Assembly: GCF_018401815.1 (NCBI RefSeq) | Contig: NZ_JAGYKG010000001.1 | Span: forward strand, 1-64,000 | Direction: 5' to 3' | From: Nonlabens sp. | GTDB taxonomy: Bacteria > Bacteroidota > Bacteroidia > Flavobacteriales > Flavobacteriaceae | DNA: 64,000 nt | Part shown: piece by piece, positions 7,393 through 18,861 of the stretch | Numbering within the stretch: position 1 is the stretch's first letter | Layout: the number at the start of each line of letters is the position of its first letter | The notes under the pieces: generated by a model | The model's database searches: none | What the model saw: only the letters and a program-made list of their open reading frames with translations | Told to the model about the DNA's origin: nothing | Position numbers and translations under genes: made by a program

Positions 7393-7689
7393 CAGTAAAA
7401 AGCAACTGCTTCAGCTGTAATTCAATAAACATATAGGAACAACAAAACGATTACTAAAGGATTTATCACCTCTGGAATATTGGAATCCATTGGGATTCTA
7501 AGGTTATCAAAAGGATTCACTCACAATGTGGTCCGAGACTGACCCTTTCCTAATATCCTACATTTTATGAGTAATGACCCGGTATTGGAGAGTTACCTAA
7601 AGAAATAGCGCAATAACATTTGAAAAACTAACATGGCCGTTTTAGATTCCATGACAGTTATGCTCTTGCTGCAAATGCGATGCTGTTAT
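7393..7689. other. Decayed DNA between the 5'-nucleotidase and amt remnant
   Basis: No intact ORF. The segment may contain the 5' part of the broken ammonium transporter, but I cannot recognise a continuous protein in any frame. Confidence 0.4.
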
Positions 7690-8238
7690 CGCTTGCACCA
7701 ACACAAATAAAGCTCGTGCTACCGCCCTAATTACTTGGATGTTTCAGGAATGCCACTCCAATCCTTCAATGAGCGCTATAGGTGCTTATAGAGCTGCTAT
7801 AGTTTGAGGTGTTTTAAAATACTTTCAGTGGCCAGAATTGCTACTAATTCTCAAAGTATCTTTATAGGTTGTATTGCAGCACTTACCAGTAATTTAGCTA
7901 TTTATAAGTACGCCACAACTGGAATGCACAACACACTAGATGTATTTCCTAGTAATGGAGTTGTAGGTATTATAGGGAAGATTCTAACCGCTGTATTTGC
8001 AAAAGAAGTAAGGCTAGTTTACGGTGAAACAGAAACCTTTATGTGGCATATGATTACATTAGTAGCTATTGCTATTGTTACTTTTAGAAGTAGTTTTATT
8101 TTTTATAAGATCCTAGATATATGCATACCCATAAGAGTTACTTTCGATCAAAAAGAATGGGGTTTAGGCATAAGTCAACAGGGAATAGTTATGGATTCAT
8201 CTCCCGTCTACATCCTTTTAAAAGCCATTTCTGTATAA
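7690..8238 (+). pseudogene. Ammonium transporter (Amt) remnant
   Basis: A frame from 7703 reads TNKARATALITWMF, matching the Amt block TNxAxAxAxLTWMF, and stops at 7805. Immediately afterwards a second frame (7804-8238) reads SIFIGCIAALTSNLAIYK, then DVFPSNGVVGIIGKILT, then a GLGISQQG ending, the classic C-terminal half of Amt. In intact Amt the motif is DVFxxHGVGG; here His is replaced by Asn. The N-terminal half is not recognisable. So this is a degraded amt gene with at least one frameshift; the 144-residue open stretch is not expected to make a working channel. Confidence 0.85.
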
Positions 8239-8263
8239 GCACTTTTATGCTCTAATGTGAAGA

Positions 8264-8279
8264 CGCTTTCGCGAAAGCG
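8264..8279. repeat. Dispersed palindrome, intergenic copy between amt remnant and ligA
   Basis: CGCTTTCGCGAAAGCG, a perfect palindrome 24 nt past the 3' end of ligA. Confidence 0.9.
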
Positions 8280-8302
8280 AAACCCAACAACTAATTATAC
8301 CA

Positions 8303-10381
<2,079 letters not shown>

Positions 10382-10420
10382 CTATCTTCTGCTCAAATTT
10401 TAAGATTCTAAAATACAATA

Positions 10421-12688
10421 ATGAGCGCTAGATTTCTAATTCTTTACAGTTTGATATTAACACTGTTGTCCTGCACAGAACAGGAGGTAAAACCGTTGCG
10501 CATTTCTATTATTCCAGCCCCGCAATCCTTGCTTGTTAACCCTGGATATTTTACGATTGACCCGTCCACCCTCATCAGCAATACAGATGACTTTACGCAT
10601 TCTGTGGATTTTTTAAAAAGCTTTTTGGAAGTTACAACTAACCGCAGTTGGGAAACTAAATACGCTACAGAAAACGTCATCCTATTTGAATATGATGCAT
10701 CCATAACAGCTGCCGAAGCGTACACCTTAGAAAGTAATGCCCAGCAAATTTTAATTAAGGCAAGTACCGACGCTGGAGCTTTTTATGCAGTACAAACACT
10801 GATCCAGCTCCTGCCTTTTGAGTTGGAGAAACCGGTCAATGCGCAACCGATTCACCTGCCAGCCGTCAGCATAAAAGATCAACCTCGTTTCTCTTATCGA
10901 GGCATGCACCTAGATGTTTCTCGGCACCTATTTGACGTCGAGTTCATTAAAAAATATATAAACGCCATGGCGATGCTCAAGATGAACTCCTTTCACTGGC
11001 ACCTTACTGACGATCAAGGCTGGCGCATTGAAATTAAAAAATATCCCAAACTTCAAGAAATTGCTGCTTATAGGGACAGTACTTTGACAGGACATTATAA
11101 CGAGTCCCCAAGATTATATAATGATAAAAAATACGGTGGTTTTTATACGCAGGAAGAAGTTCGTGAGGTGATCGCTTTCGCGAAAGCGAGACACATCAAC
11201 ATCATCCCAGAAATAGAAATGCCTGGACACGCACAAGCTGCAATCGCTGCTTATCCCGAATTGGGCTGTACCGGAAACGAAACAGGTGTAGCAACAGAAT
11301 GGGGTGTTTTTGAAAATATTTACTGCCCCAGTGAGGCAACCTTTACATTCCTTGAAAACGTTCTGGACGAAGTCATGGAATTATTTCCATCTCCCTACAT
11401 TCACATAGGTGGAGACGAGGCGCCTAAAACACAATGGAAAACAAGTGACATGGCTCAACAAGTCATCAAAGAAAACGGCTTAAAAGACGAAGCTGAACTC
11501 CAATCCTACTTTATACAGCGCATGGAAAAGTATGTCAATTCCAAAGGTCGCAATATTATCGGTTGGGACGAGATTCTAGAAGGGGGTCTGGCACCCAATG
11601 CAACAGTGATGAGTTGGAGAGGAACCGCAGGCGCAGTTGAAGCTGCAAAAGCAGGTCACGACGTCATCATGACGCCTACTTCTCATTGTTATTTTGATTA
11701 TTATCAAAGTGAAAACGATGACGAACCTACCGCAATAGGCGGATTCTTACCCCTAGAAAAAGTATATCATTTTAATCCAATTCCAAAAGAACTCACTGCC
11801 GAAGAAGCAAAACACATTTTAGGCCCACAAGGAAACATCTGGACAGAATACATGACTACGAGCGACCAAGTAGAATATATGGCTTTTCCGCGTATGCTTG
11901 CTATGAGTGAGGTGGCATGGACCGCAGCCGAAAATAAAGACTATGCTAGTTTTATAAATCGAGTGGAATATTTCCATAAAAGAATGGATGAGATGGATAT
12001 CAATTATGCCAACCATTTATATGAATTAAAAGGCTCGTTTAATGAGAGTCAAGAATATGAGTTACAAACTTTGTTACCTCATTACGATATTAGATACACA
12101 CTGGATGGTACAGAACCTACAGAGACGGCTACTTTATACAAAGCCCCTATTCCATTTACAGCAAATATGACTTTAAAAGCTGCTGTTTTTAATGAAGAAA
12201 AACAAATAGGTCGTTTATTTACCCAAGAGTTTTTATACCACAAAGCTGTGGGCGCTAACATTAGCATCAATAAAGAACCTCATAAATCCTATCCCGGCAG
12301 CGGTGCAGCAGGGTTGATCAATGGAATTAAAGGAAGTGACTCGCGTTATGGCGATAGCGAATGGCTGGGTTTTTGGGGCGATGATATTGAGATTGAAATT
12401 ACTTTTAAAGAATCTATTGAAATAAATGAAATCGAATTGCGATTTTATAATGCGCCTGGGCAATGGATTTATGCTCCCACACATATTGTCTATTTAACAA
12501 GCGAAATGCCTGGAGAAAAGGTTTACATGGAAAAATCAAAAGAAAATAGTTACAACTTAAAAATTGACCAACCAGGCGCTGTGGACTCCATTAAACTAGT
12601 TATCCCTAACTACGGCATCATCCCAGACGGCAAACAAGGTGCAGGAAATAAAGCCTGGACTTTTATAGACGAAATTATTATCAACTAA
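10421..12688 (+). CDS. GH20 beta-N-acetylhexosaminidase lipoprotein
   Basis: This 755-residue exported enzyme removes terminal GlcNAc/GalNAc from chitin oligomers, glycoproteins or peptidoglycan fragments. It has a lipobox LLSC at about residue 18, a GH20b N-terminal domain, then the GH20 barrel with SYRGMHLDVSRH, FHWHLTDDQGWR, and the catalytic Asp-Glu pair in HIGGDEAP (near 327-334). After residue 550 there is a chitobiase C-terminal-like domain with YTLDGTEPT, then a probable F5/8-type-C carbohydrate-binding domain to the end. It begins an operon with cutC and a GH2 mannosidase, suggesting N-glycan-like or algal glycan use. A palindrome copy encodes AFAKA near residue 252. Confidence 0.95.
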   Translation: MSARFLILYSLILTLLSCTEQEVKPLRISIIPAPQSLLVNPGYFTIDPSTLISNTDDFTHSVDFLKSFLEVTTNRSWETKYATENVILFEYDASITAAEAYTLESNAQQILIKASTDAGAFYAVQTLIQLLPFELEKPVNAQPIHLPAVSIKDQPRFSYRGMHLDVSRHLFDVEFIKKYINAMAMLKMNSFHWHLTDDQGWRIEIKKYPKLQEIAAYRDSTLTGHYNESPRLYNDKKYGGFYTQEEVREVIAFAKARHINIIPEIEMPGHAQAAIAAYPELGCTGNETGVATEWGVFENIYCPSEATFTFLENVLDEVMELFPSPYIHIGGDEAPKTQWKTSDMAQQVIKENGLKDEAELQSYFIQRMEKYVNSKGRNIIGWDEILEGGLAPNATVMSWRGTAGAVEAAKAGHDVIMTPTSHCYFDYYQSENDDEPTAIGGFLPLEKVYHFNPIPKELTAEEAKHILGPQGNIWTEYMTTSDQVEYMAFPRMLAMSEVAWTAAENKDYASFINRVEYFHKRMDEMDINYANHLYELKGSFNESQEYELQTLLPHYDIRYTLDGTEPTETATLYKAPIPFTANMTLKAAVFNEEKQIGRLFTQEFLYHKAVGANISINKEPHKSYPGSGAAGLINGIKGSDSRYGDSEWLGFWGDDIEIEITFKESIEINEIELRFYNAPGQWIYAPTHIVYLTSEMPGEKVYMEKSKENSYNLKIDQPGAVDSIKLVIPNYGIIPDGKQGAGNKAWTFIDEIIIN
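11173..11188. repeat. Dispersed palindrome, copy in the GH20 gene
   Basis: CGCTTTCGCGAAAGCG in frame, encoding IAFAKAR in a helix of the GH20 barrel. Confidence 0.9.
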
Positions 12689-12689
12689 T

Positions 12690-13421
12690 ATGCTACTAGA
12701 AATTTGCGCCTCCAATTATCAAAGTGCCCTTAACGCCCAAAATGCTGGAGCGCACCGTATAGAATTATGCAGCGAGCTGGCCGTAGGTGGCATCACACCT
12801 AGTTATGGATTGCTTAAAAAAGTGATGGAAGAACTCACTATCCCCGTAATGGTATTGATACGTCCACGTTCTGGAAACTTTGTTTATACTGATGACGAAT
12901 TTGACATCATGAAACGTGACATTGAGTTGTGCAAAGAGCTGGGCTGTGCTGGAATTGTTTCTGGGGTTTTAAATGAAGATTTTACGATTGATTTAGAAAC
13001 TACAAAAGCATTGGTTGAACTCGCAAAACCTATGCGCTTTACCTTCCACAGAGCTTTTGACCATGTGAAAAATCCTGCAGAAGCTGTGAAAGAGCTGGCT
13101 GCAATTGGAGTTTCCAGAATCCTAACTTCTGGCCAAAATTCTAGAGCACTTGACGGAATAGCAAACTTAAAAGCGTATCAACGTATTGCGGGATCGTCTT
13201 TAATCATTTTACCTGCTGGCAGTATCAATAGGGAGAACTGTTCCGCTTTTGAGAAAGCAAATTTTAAAGAAATTCATGCCAGCGCAACAGAGATTATAGA
13301 ACAAACTACACGTACTTTAGTACCTATGAATTCGCTTAAATTTATTCAAGAAAACATACAAGTCATTTCTGATACCAACCAAATAAAAGCCATTCTTAAA
13401 AACAATCATCATGAGGTATAG
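12690..13421 (+). CDS. cutC: CutC family protein
   Basis: The 243-residue TIM-barrel protein starts LLEICASNYQSALNAQNAGA and has RIELCSELAVGGITPS, VMVLIRPRSGNFVYTDDE, FHRAFDH and RILTSGQ, all typical CutC blocks. CutC was named for copper homeostasis, but its enzymatic role is unsettled, and in Bacteroidota it often lies in glycan operons, as here. It starts one base after the GH20 stop and overlaps the mannosidase by 11 nt, so the three are one transcript. Confidence 0.92.
   Translation: MLLEICASNYQSALNAQNAGAHRIELCSELAVGGITPSYGLLKKVMEELTIPVMVLIRPRSGNFVYTDDEFDIMKRDIELCKELGCAGIVSGVLNEDFTIDLETTKALVELAKPMRFTFHRAFDHVKNPAEAVKELAAIGVSRILTSGQNSRALDGIANLKAYQRIAGSSLIILPAGSINRENCSAFEKANFKEIHASATEIIEQTTRTLVPMNSLKFIQENIQVISDTNQIKAILKNNHHEV
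13243..13260. repeat. Dispersed palindrome, degenerate copy in cutC
   Basis: CCGCTTTTGAGAAAGCAA, a weakened form of the palindrome. It is in the same frame as the AFAKA copies and encodes SAFEKA. Confidence 0.55.
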
Positions 13422-15900
13422 TGTGCTTTTACTTTTGCTCGTCTTCTGCTATTCCTGTCAAGTAGAAAAACCTAATTTACAAAGACACTACCTAGATGCT
13501 CCTTGGGAATTGTACCTAGAACAATTTACACATCCTATTGCCGACTCGATTACCATTCCTTCTACCGTTCATAGCGCTATCATAGCTACAACCAGACATC
13601 CCTTTATAGGGAATAATGAATACCGCATGCAATGGATAACCGAGACAGACTGGACCTACAAAACGCAATTTAAAGTAGATCGCAACACACTTGAAAAAGA
13701 ATATATCAACCTGCATTTTGAAGGTATCGACACCTACGCCTCTATTTCACTCAATGGTGTCGCTATTCTAGAAACTGACAATGCCTTTTTACACTGGAAA
13801 ACAGACGTCAAACCATACTTGAAAAAAGAAAACGAGTTGCTTATTGCCATCAAATCTCCGCTTCCAATCGAAGAAGAAAAAGCTACAGCAAATCCGTATG
13901 CCTTACCTGTTGGAAATCGAGTGTATACCCGTAAAGCCCAATTTCAATACGGTTGGGACTGGGGACCTAAGCTCAACACCATGGGAATTATCAAACCCGT
14001 GTACCTCGAAGCTTATGACCATTTTAAAATTGAAGAGGTATACATCAAACAAAACTACATACAAGATTCCATCGCCAATCTCACGGCTCAAATCAAACTT
14101 TCCCAACCTATAACAGAGCAACTCACTTACCAAATCAAGGTGAATGATAGCCTCTATCCTATTAAAATCACAGACTCCTTATTGGCATCTGATGTTCAGG
14201 CAACTCCAGAAGTTCATTTTGAAATTCATAACCCACAACTTTGGTGGCCGCATAATATAGGAGAGCCGTACTTGTATGAGATAGAAGTTTTGGTTTTAAA
14301 AGACGGAAAATTAATCGACTCCAAAAAGCTCCAAAGAGGAATACGCACCATCGAGTTAGTTAATGAGCCAGATGATGTAGGAACCTCCTTCTATTTTAAG
14401 GTAAATGGTGTTCCTGTTTACATGAAAGGCGCCAATTACATACCGCAAAACTCTATGCAAGATCTCGTCACCGATCAGCATTATGAAGAATTACTCGATG
14501 ATGTCGTGGACGCTAATATGAACATGTTGAGAGTATGGGGTGGCGGTAGTTATGAGAAGGATGTGTTTTATGAAAAATGCGATAAGAAAGGAATTCTAGT
14601 ATGGCAAGACTTTATGTTTGCCTGTGCGATGTACCCTGGAGATGATCGCTTTCGCGAAAGCGTAACTCAAGAAATCACCCAACAAGTCACCAGGTTGAGA
14701 AATCACAGCAGTATTGCCTTATGGTGTGGTAATAATGAGACCAGTGAAGCTTGGAAACACTGGGGCTGGCAAAATGGAAGACCACAAGCAGAACGGGATA
14801 GTATTTGGGAAGATTATCGTGCAGTTTTTCAAATCGCCATGCCTAAATATGTGAGCGAGCTCACCAAGGAACCCTATTGGGAAAGTACGCCGAAATTAGG
14901 TCGTGGGAATCCGCGTTATGAATTTGAAGGTGATGCACACGACTGGCGCGTCTGGCACGATGCCTACCCATTTGAACATTTTGAAGAACATGTACCTCGT
15001 TTTATGAGCGAATTTGGTTTCCAATCGCATCCCTCTTATGAGACCATACACTACATTAATAAAGATGGAAGCCTCAACATTCATTCGGTAGATTATGCCT
15101 CGCATCAAAAACACGAGCGCGGTAATGAACTCATACAAGAGTATATGGCCCGAGACTTCCCAGTTCCCACTAGCGATGAAGATTATGTATATGTGAGCCA
15201 ATTGTTGCAAGCTTACGGAATGTCCAAAGGGCTCCAAGCACACCGACGCGCCAGACCTTATAATATGGGAACCTTATACTGGCAACTCAATGATTGCTGG
15301 CCTGCAGTGAGCTGGTCCAGTATTGATTATTTTGGGAATTGGAAAGCCTTGCATTATCAGGCAAAACGTGATTTTGAAAATTTATTGATCAGCAATTATG
15401 TCAAAGATGGTATTTTACACAGCTATGTGGTTAATGACGATCTAAATGATCTTACGAGTGGTTACAGCATAAAGATCATGGATGTTTACGGTAACGAACT
15501 TTACCAAGAATCTTTTATAGGTACGGCGGGAATGAATTCTAGTACTAAATTTCACCATATGAATCTAGCGAGTTTGGACATAGACCCTTCGTCTGTGTAT
15601 GTGTACACAGAGTTTGGATCGAGTAGTACCATCGATGTACTGGTACGCCCTAAGGATTTGAAATTGCCAAAGGAGGAACTATCTCTAAAAAGCCTTAAAA
15701 CCACAGGTGGGTATCAGATTACTTTAAAGTCCGCTGTTTTTGTGAAAGATGCATTTTTATACAGCCCTGTAAAAGGACATTTTTCAGATAACTTTTTTGA
15801 CCTGGAACCTAAGGTAGAAAAAATACTTTTCTTTGAGACAGATAGTGATGTAGCACCTGTGTTTAAGTATAAAACTTTGAATGGATTGATGAATCACTAG
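13411..15900 (+). CDS. GH2 beta-mannosidase lipoprotein
   Basis: The protein has 829 residues with a lipoprotein signal (CYSC). It has the GH2 sugar-binding, immunoglobulin-like and barrel domains of the beta-mannosidase subgroup. The acid/base glutamate is in WCGNNETSEAW (about E442) and the likely nucleophile is the Glu of FMSEFGFQS (about E533). QYGWDWGPKL and LRVWGGGSYE are mannosidase-type signatures. It probably removes terminal beta-mannose at the cell envelope, together with the upstream hexosaminidase, for example from the chitobiose-mannose core of N-glycans. It overlaps cutC by 11 nt. A palindrome copy lies at 14647-14662. Confidence 0.93.
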   Translation: MRYSVLLLLLVFCYSCQVEKPNLQRHYLDAPWELYLEQFTHPIADSITIPSTVHSAIIATTRHPFIGNNEYRMQWITETDWTYKTQFKVDRNTLEKEYINLHFEGIDTYASISLNGVAILETDNAFLHWKTDVKPYLKKENELLIAIKSPLPIEEEKATANPYALPVGNRVYTRKAQFQYGWDWGPKLNTMGIIKPVYLEAYDHFKIEEVYIKQNYIQDSIANLTAQIKLSQPITEQLTYQIKVNDSLYPIKITDSLLASDVQATPEVHFEIHNPQLWWPHNIGEPYLYEIEVLVLKDGKLIDSKKLQRGIRTIELVNEPDDVGTSFYFKVNGVPVYMKGANYIPQNSMQDLVTDQHYEELLDDVVDANMNMLRVWGGGSYEKDVFYEKCDKKGILVWQDFMFACAMYPGDDRFRESVTQEITQQVTRLRNHSSIALWCGNNETSEAWKHWGWQNGRPQAERDSIWEDYRAVFQIAMPKYVSELTKEPYWESTPKLGRGNPRYEFEGDAHDWRVWHDAYPFEHFEEHVPRFMSEFGFQSHPSYETIHYINKDGSLNIHSVDYASHQKHERGNELIQEYMARDFPVPTSDEDYVYVSQLLQAYGMSKGLQAHRRARPYNMGTLYWQLNDCWPAVSWSSIDYFGNWKALHYQAKRDFENLLISNYVKDGILHSYVVNDDLNDLTSGYSIKIMDVYGNELYQESFIGTAGMNSSTKFHHMNLASLDIDPSSVYVYTEFGSSSTIDVLVRPKDLKLPKEELSLKSLKTTGGYQITLKSAVFVKDAFLYSPVKGHFSDNFFDLEPKVEKILFFETDSDVAPVFKYKTLNGLMNH
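14647..14662. repeat. Dispersed palindrome, copy in the GH2 gene
   Basis: CGCTTTCGCGAAAGCG, read in a different frame from the AFAKA copies (encodes RFRES). Confidence 0.9.
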
Positions 15901-16200
15901 AGGTCAGTTCGAGCGCAGCCTGCCTGCCGGCAAAGGCAGGTTAAGACCAGTTTAACAAGCATTGAGATTAAACTAGCAGATTCCGCATCGAGTTTCCGTT
16001 CCCCACAACCCTAAAGGGTGCGGAAACAAACAGAATTCTTTTTCAAATTCAAATTTCACCTGTCATTCTTAAATTTTTTCAGCACCTGCTTTTGATAAAA
16101 ACTGAGGATTGTGTTAACTATTCACCTACGGCTTCGTAATGTAGAGACGCTGAAATAAATTCAACGAGTACGGCTTTGAAGTTCGAGTTTGAGTTCAAGT
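15901..16200. other. Intergenic stretch with short repeats
   Basis: No gene. It contains a nested palindrome (CCTGCC at 15919-15924, TGCCGGCA at 15925-15932, GGCAGG at 15935-15940). Next to the prmC stop (16178-16205) is a degenerate 6-nt tandem repeat of GAACTT/GAACTC units. The remainder shows nothing recognisable. Confidence 0.6.
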
Positions 16201-17046
16201 TCAAATCCTCACGCACTTCATCATCCTATAATTGCCGTTCAAGTCTTTAAAAACTTCAGATTCAAAACCCAGTTCCTTGGCTAGAGCTTTCATCTCTTCA
16301 GGTAAGTATTGATTGATTTCAAAATATAAAGTACCGTCAGCTTTTAAGGCTTTTTGAGCCAATTCTAGAATCTTGCGATAAAAAATCAAGGCATTAGTGT
16401 CGTCTACAAATAACGCTAAGGAAGGCTCGTGTTCCAGTACATTTCTGTGAATTTCTTTTTTCTCTACATTTCTTACATATGGCGGGTTGCTTACGATCAC
16501 GTCATAAGTCTCTGGCAATTTATCTAAAGCCAAAACATCTTCCAATAGGGTTTTTACTGGACTTTTTAAATGGATGGCATTTGATTGTGCAAGTTCTAAA
16601 GCTTCTGGAGAAACATCCAGCAAGGTCATACGGCAACTAGGCATGGCTTCTTTAATAGATAAGCCTATACAACCCGTTCCAGTTCCTATATCAATGATGT
16701 TAAGAAAGGCTTCTTTTTTATGATGCTCAATAATCATATGAACCAGTTCTTCGGTCTCCTGACGCGGTATCAATGTGTGCTTATTTACGGCAAATTTATG
16801 TCCATAAAAATGTGCAGTTCTGGTGATGTATTGCACCGGTTTTGATGTGCGCAATTCTGTTAATGACTTCTGTAATACCTCTTCTTGAAAATGACTCAAT
16901 TCTTGTCTATCGTTGATTAAAAAATCAGCACGTGACCAGTTTAACAAATCTTCACAGAGAATTTGCAAAATGCTGTAGATCTCATTTTCTGGATAAAGCG
17001 GTGAAAGTTGATCTTGATAAAGAAGCTTGAATTGGTTGAAGGTCAT
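16201..17046 (-). CDS. prmC: Release factor glutamine methyltransferase PrmC
   Basis: This 281-residue enzyme methylates the Gln of the GGQ motif in release factors RF1 and RF2 using S-adenosylmethionine. It shows an N-terminal helical bundle, the SAM-binding loop IDIGTGTGCIG (118-128) and the catalytic NPPY (187-190), preceded by TLIPRQETEELV (91-102). Length is normal. Its substrate RF1 (prfA) starts at the right end of this window. It is transcribed alone on the minus strand. Confidence 0.96.
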   Translation of the reverse strand: MTFNQFKLLYQDQLSPLYPENEIYSILQILCEDLLNWSRADFLINDRQELSHFQEEVLQKSLTELRTSKPVQYITRTAHFYGHKFAVNKHTLIPRQETEELVHMIIEHHKKEAFLNIIDIGTGTGCIGLSIKEAMPSCRMTLLDVSPEALELAQSNAIHLKSPVKTLLEDVLALDKLPETYDVIVSNPPYVRNVEKKEIHRNVLEHEPSLALFVDDTNALIFYRKILELAQKALKADGTLYFEINQYLPEEMKALAKELGFESEVFKDLNGNYRMMKCVRI

Positions 17047-17238
17047 TCCTTGAAGTGAAAGTTGAAATCGAAACTAAAGATAAAATTTGCAACAATAAAA
17101 TTAAACAGCAATAATAACGCTATCATAAGAATTAAACATGAAGGAAAAGAAAAGCACCTTAAAAACAAATGATCAAAACTACTGCCTACTACTTGTTGGA
17201 CTAACTCAAAGTCAACCTGCCTAGTACTTACTAAAAAA

Positions 17239-17715
17239 CTAGAGCCTCTTTAACATCTGCACTGGACAGGAGAAATGACCCGTATCGCCTAAGGGACCTT
17301 GGAGCAATTTAAAACCTACGTTTTTATAGAGTCCTTGTGCGTCGTACATATTATCCATGGTTTCTAAGTAGATGCTGTCAAATCGGAGTTGAGCAGCCCG
17401 TTCTAGACAAACCAATATCATTTTCTTTCCGTATCCTTTTCCTCTAACTTCAGGTTTAAAGTACATCTTCTGAAGCTCGCTTACATTTCCATAGTAGTTA
17501 TCAAGTGGTGCAACGCCAGCACCGCCTACCACTACCCCATCCACTTCGAGAACATAATAATCTCTACGGGGTTTTTGGTAGTGCTGGTACATTGCTTGTG
17601 TGGCAGCATCGCTATAAGCAGTTCCTATTTTAGGAGCGCCGTGCTCTAAGATGGATTGCTGTATGATATTTTTGATCGCCTCATTATCTTGAGGCAGTAT
17701 TTTGCGCAGGTTCAT
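17239..17715 (-). CDS. GNAT family N-acetyltransferase
   Basis: The 158-residue protein has the GNAT fold: VDGVVVGGAGVAPL (beta 4), LQKMYFKPEVRGKGYGKKMI with the acetyl-CoA loop RGKGYG, then YLETMDNMYDAQGLYKNVGFK. The substrate cannot be told from sequence. It stands alone, convergent with nothing and divergent from ribD. It is followed by a CTGCC-rich intergenic repeat (17181-17225) that recurs elsewhere in the window. Confidence 0.88.
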   Translation of the reverse strand: MNLRKILPQDNEAIKNIIQQSILEHGAPKIGTAYSDAATQAMYQHYQKPRRDYYVLEVDGVVVGGAGVAPLDNYYGNVSELQKMYFKPEVRGKGYGKKMILVCLERAAQLRFDSIYLETMDNMYDAQGLYKNVGFKLLQGPLGDTGHFSCPVQMLKRL

Positions 17716-17833
17716 GGTGCAAATTTAGAATTAAGCGCTTAAAAAAATGAATTGCTCATCATAAATTATACATACGCTTCTACAATCTTCACAGCTGTTG
17801 ATTTTGAGCTTGTTTTTACTTTTAATTCCTCCT

Positions 17834-17841
17834 TACCTTTG
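17834..17841 (+). promoter_or_regulatory. -7 box fixing the ribD start
   Basis: TACCTTTG, a match to TAnnTTTG, with CTTG at 17809-17812 as a possible -33 element 21 nt upstream. It lies inside the longest open frame but just before the ATG at 17848. This favours the shorter RibD start with a very short leader. Confidence 0.6.
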
Positions 17842-17847
17842 TTCTTT

Positions 17848-18861
17848 ATGACGACTCACGAGAAATACATGCAACGCTGTTTGCAACTAGCACAAAACGG
17901 CTTGGGAACTACCTATCCTAATCCGCTAGTGGGAAGTGTGATTGTGTCTGAAAATGATGAGATTCTTGGAGAAGGATGGCATAAAAAATCTGGAGAACCT
18001 CATGCTGAAGTCAACGCGGTGCTGGATGCAGAGCAAAAGACTTGTGATGAGTCCGCTTTCGCGAAAGCGGTATTATACGTCAACCTAGAACCCTGTTCCC
18101 ACACTGGAAAAACACCAGCGTGCGCCTCCATGATCATCAAAAAAGGATTTAAAAAAGTAGTGATCGGCACACTGGACCCGCATGATCAAGTAGCTGGAAA
18201 AGGTCTAGCCATGTTAGAAGCAGCAGGAATAGAAGTTAGTGTAGGTGTTTTAGAGCAGGAATGCAACGAGCTCAACAGGAGGTTTTTTACGTTCCACAAA
18301 AAGCAACGTCCGTATATCATTTTAAAATGGGCCGAAACTAGCGATGGCTTTATCGCGCCAGCCCATAAAGACGAGCAAAAACCCGTGTGGATCACCAACA
18401 AGCACTCCAGACAACTTGCACACCGATTAAGAGCAGAAGAAAATGCCATTTTAGTAGGTGCAAAAACTGTTTTAGACGACAACCCATCGCTTACTTGCCG
18501 CGATTGGAAAGGAGTTCACCCTACACGTGTGGTGCTAGATTCAAGAAATAGCATCTCAGCAGATTTTAAAGTTATGGATGGCGCTGCTCCTACCTTAAAA
18601 TTGGACCACTCTTCTATTGATGTGGCTGAGATACTTCACGAGCTTTATAAAAACGGTCTTCAATCGGTCGTTATTGAGGGTGGAACGACCACGATTCAGG
18701 CGTTTATAGATGCCCAGCAATGGGATGAAGCCTATCAATTTATGGGAACTGAAGTCTTGTTTTATCAAGGTTTAAAAGCACCTGTTTTTAAAGGGAATTA
18801 CTGCATCAAAGAACGTAAGTCCATTAAAAATGACGTGTTGAAAATATATAGAAACGCATGA
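17848..18861 (+). CDS. ribD: Riboflavin biosynthesis protein RibD (deaminase-reductase)
   Basis: The N-terminal half is the pyrimidine deaminase with zinc site HAE (52-54) and PCSHTGKTPAC (82-92). The C-terminal half is the reductase with WAETSDGFIA, WITN, and the late GGTTTIQAFID block. Together they convert the GTP cyclohydrolase II product toward the riboflavin precursor. The frame is open from 17752, but the ATG at 17848 (MTTHEKYM) matches the family N-terminus and lies just after a -7 box. The palindrome copy at 18053-18070 inserts ESAFAKAV between two conserved blocks. It overlaps the next gene by 4 nt. Confidence 0.94.
   Translation: MTTHEKYMQRCLQLAQNGLGTTYPNPLVGSVIVSENDEILGEGWHKKSGEPHAEVNAVLDAEQKTCDESAFAKAVLYVNLEPCSHTGKTPACASMIIKKGFKKVVIGTLDPHDQVAGKGLAMLEAAGIEVSVGVLEQECNELNRRFFTFHKKQRPYIILKWAETSDGFIAPAHKDEQKPVWITNKHSRQLAHRLRAEENAILVGAKTVLDDNPSLTCRDWKGVHPTRVVLDSRNSISADFKVMDGAAPTLKLDHSSIDVAEILHELYKNGLQSVVIEGGTTTIQAFIDAQQWDEAYQFMGTEVLFYQGLKAPVFKGNYCIKERKSIKNDVLKIYRNA
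18053..18070. repeat. Dispersed palindrome, copy in ribD
   Basis: CCGCTTTCGCGAAAGCGG in frame, encoding SAFAKA between the two zinc-binding blocks of the deaminase domain. Confidence 0.9.

Noticed and set aside
17752..17847. Extended N-terminus for RibD
   Set aside because: A -7 box lies inside it and family homology begins at the ATG at 17848.
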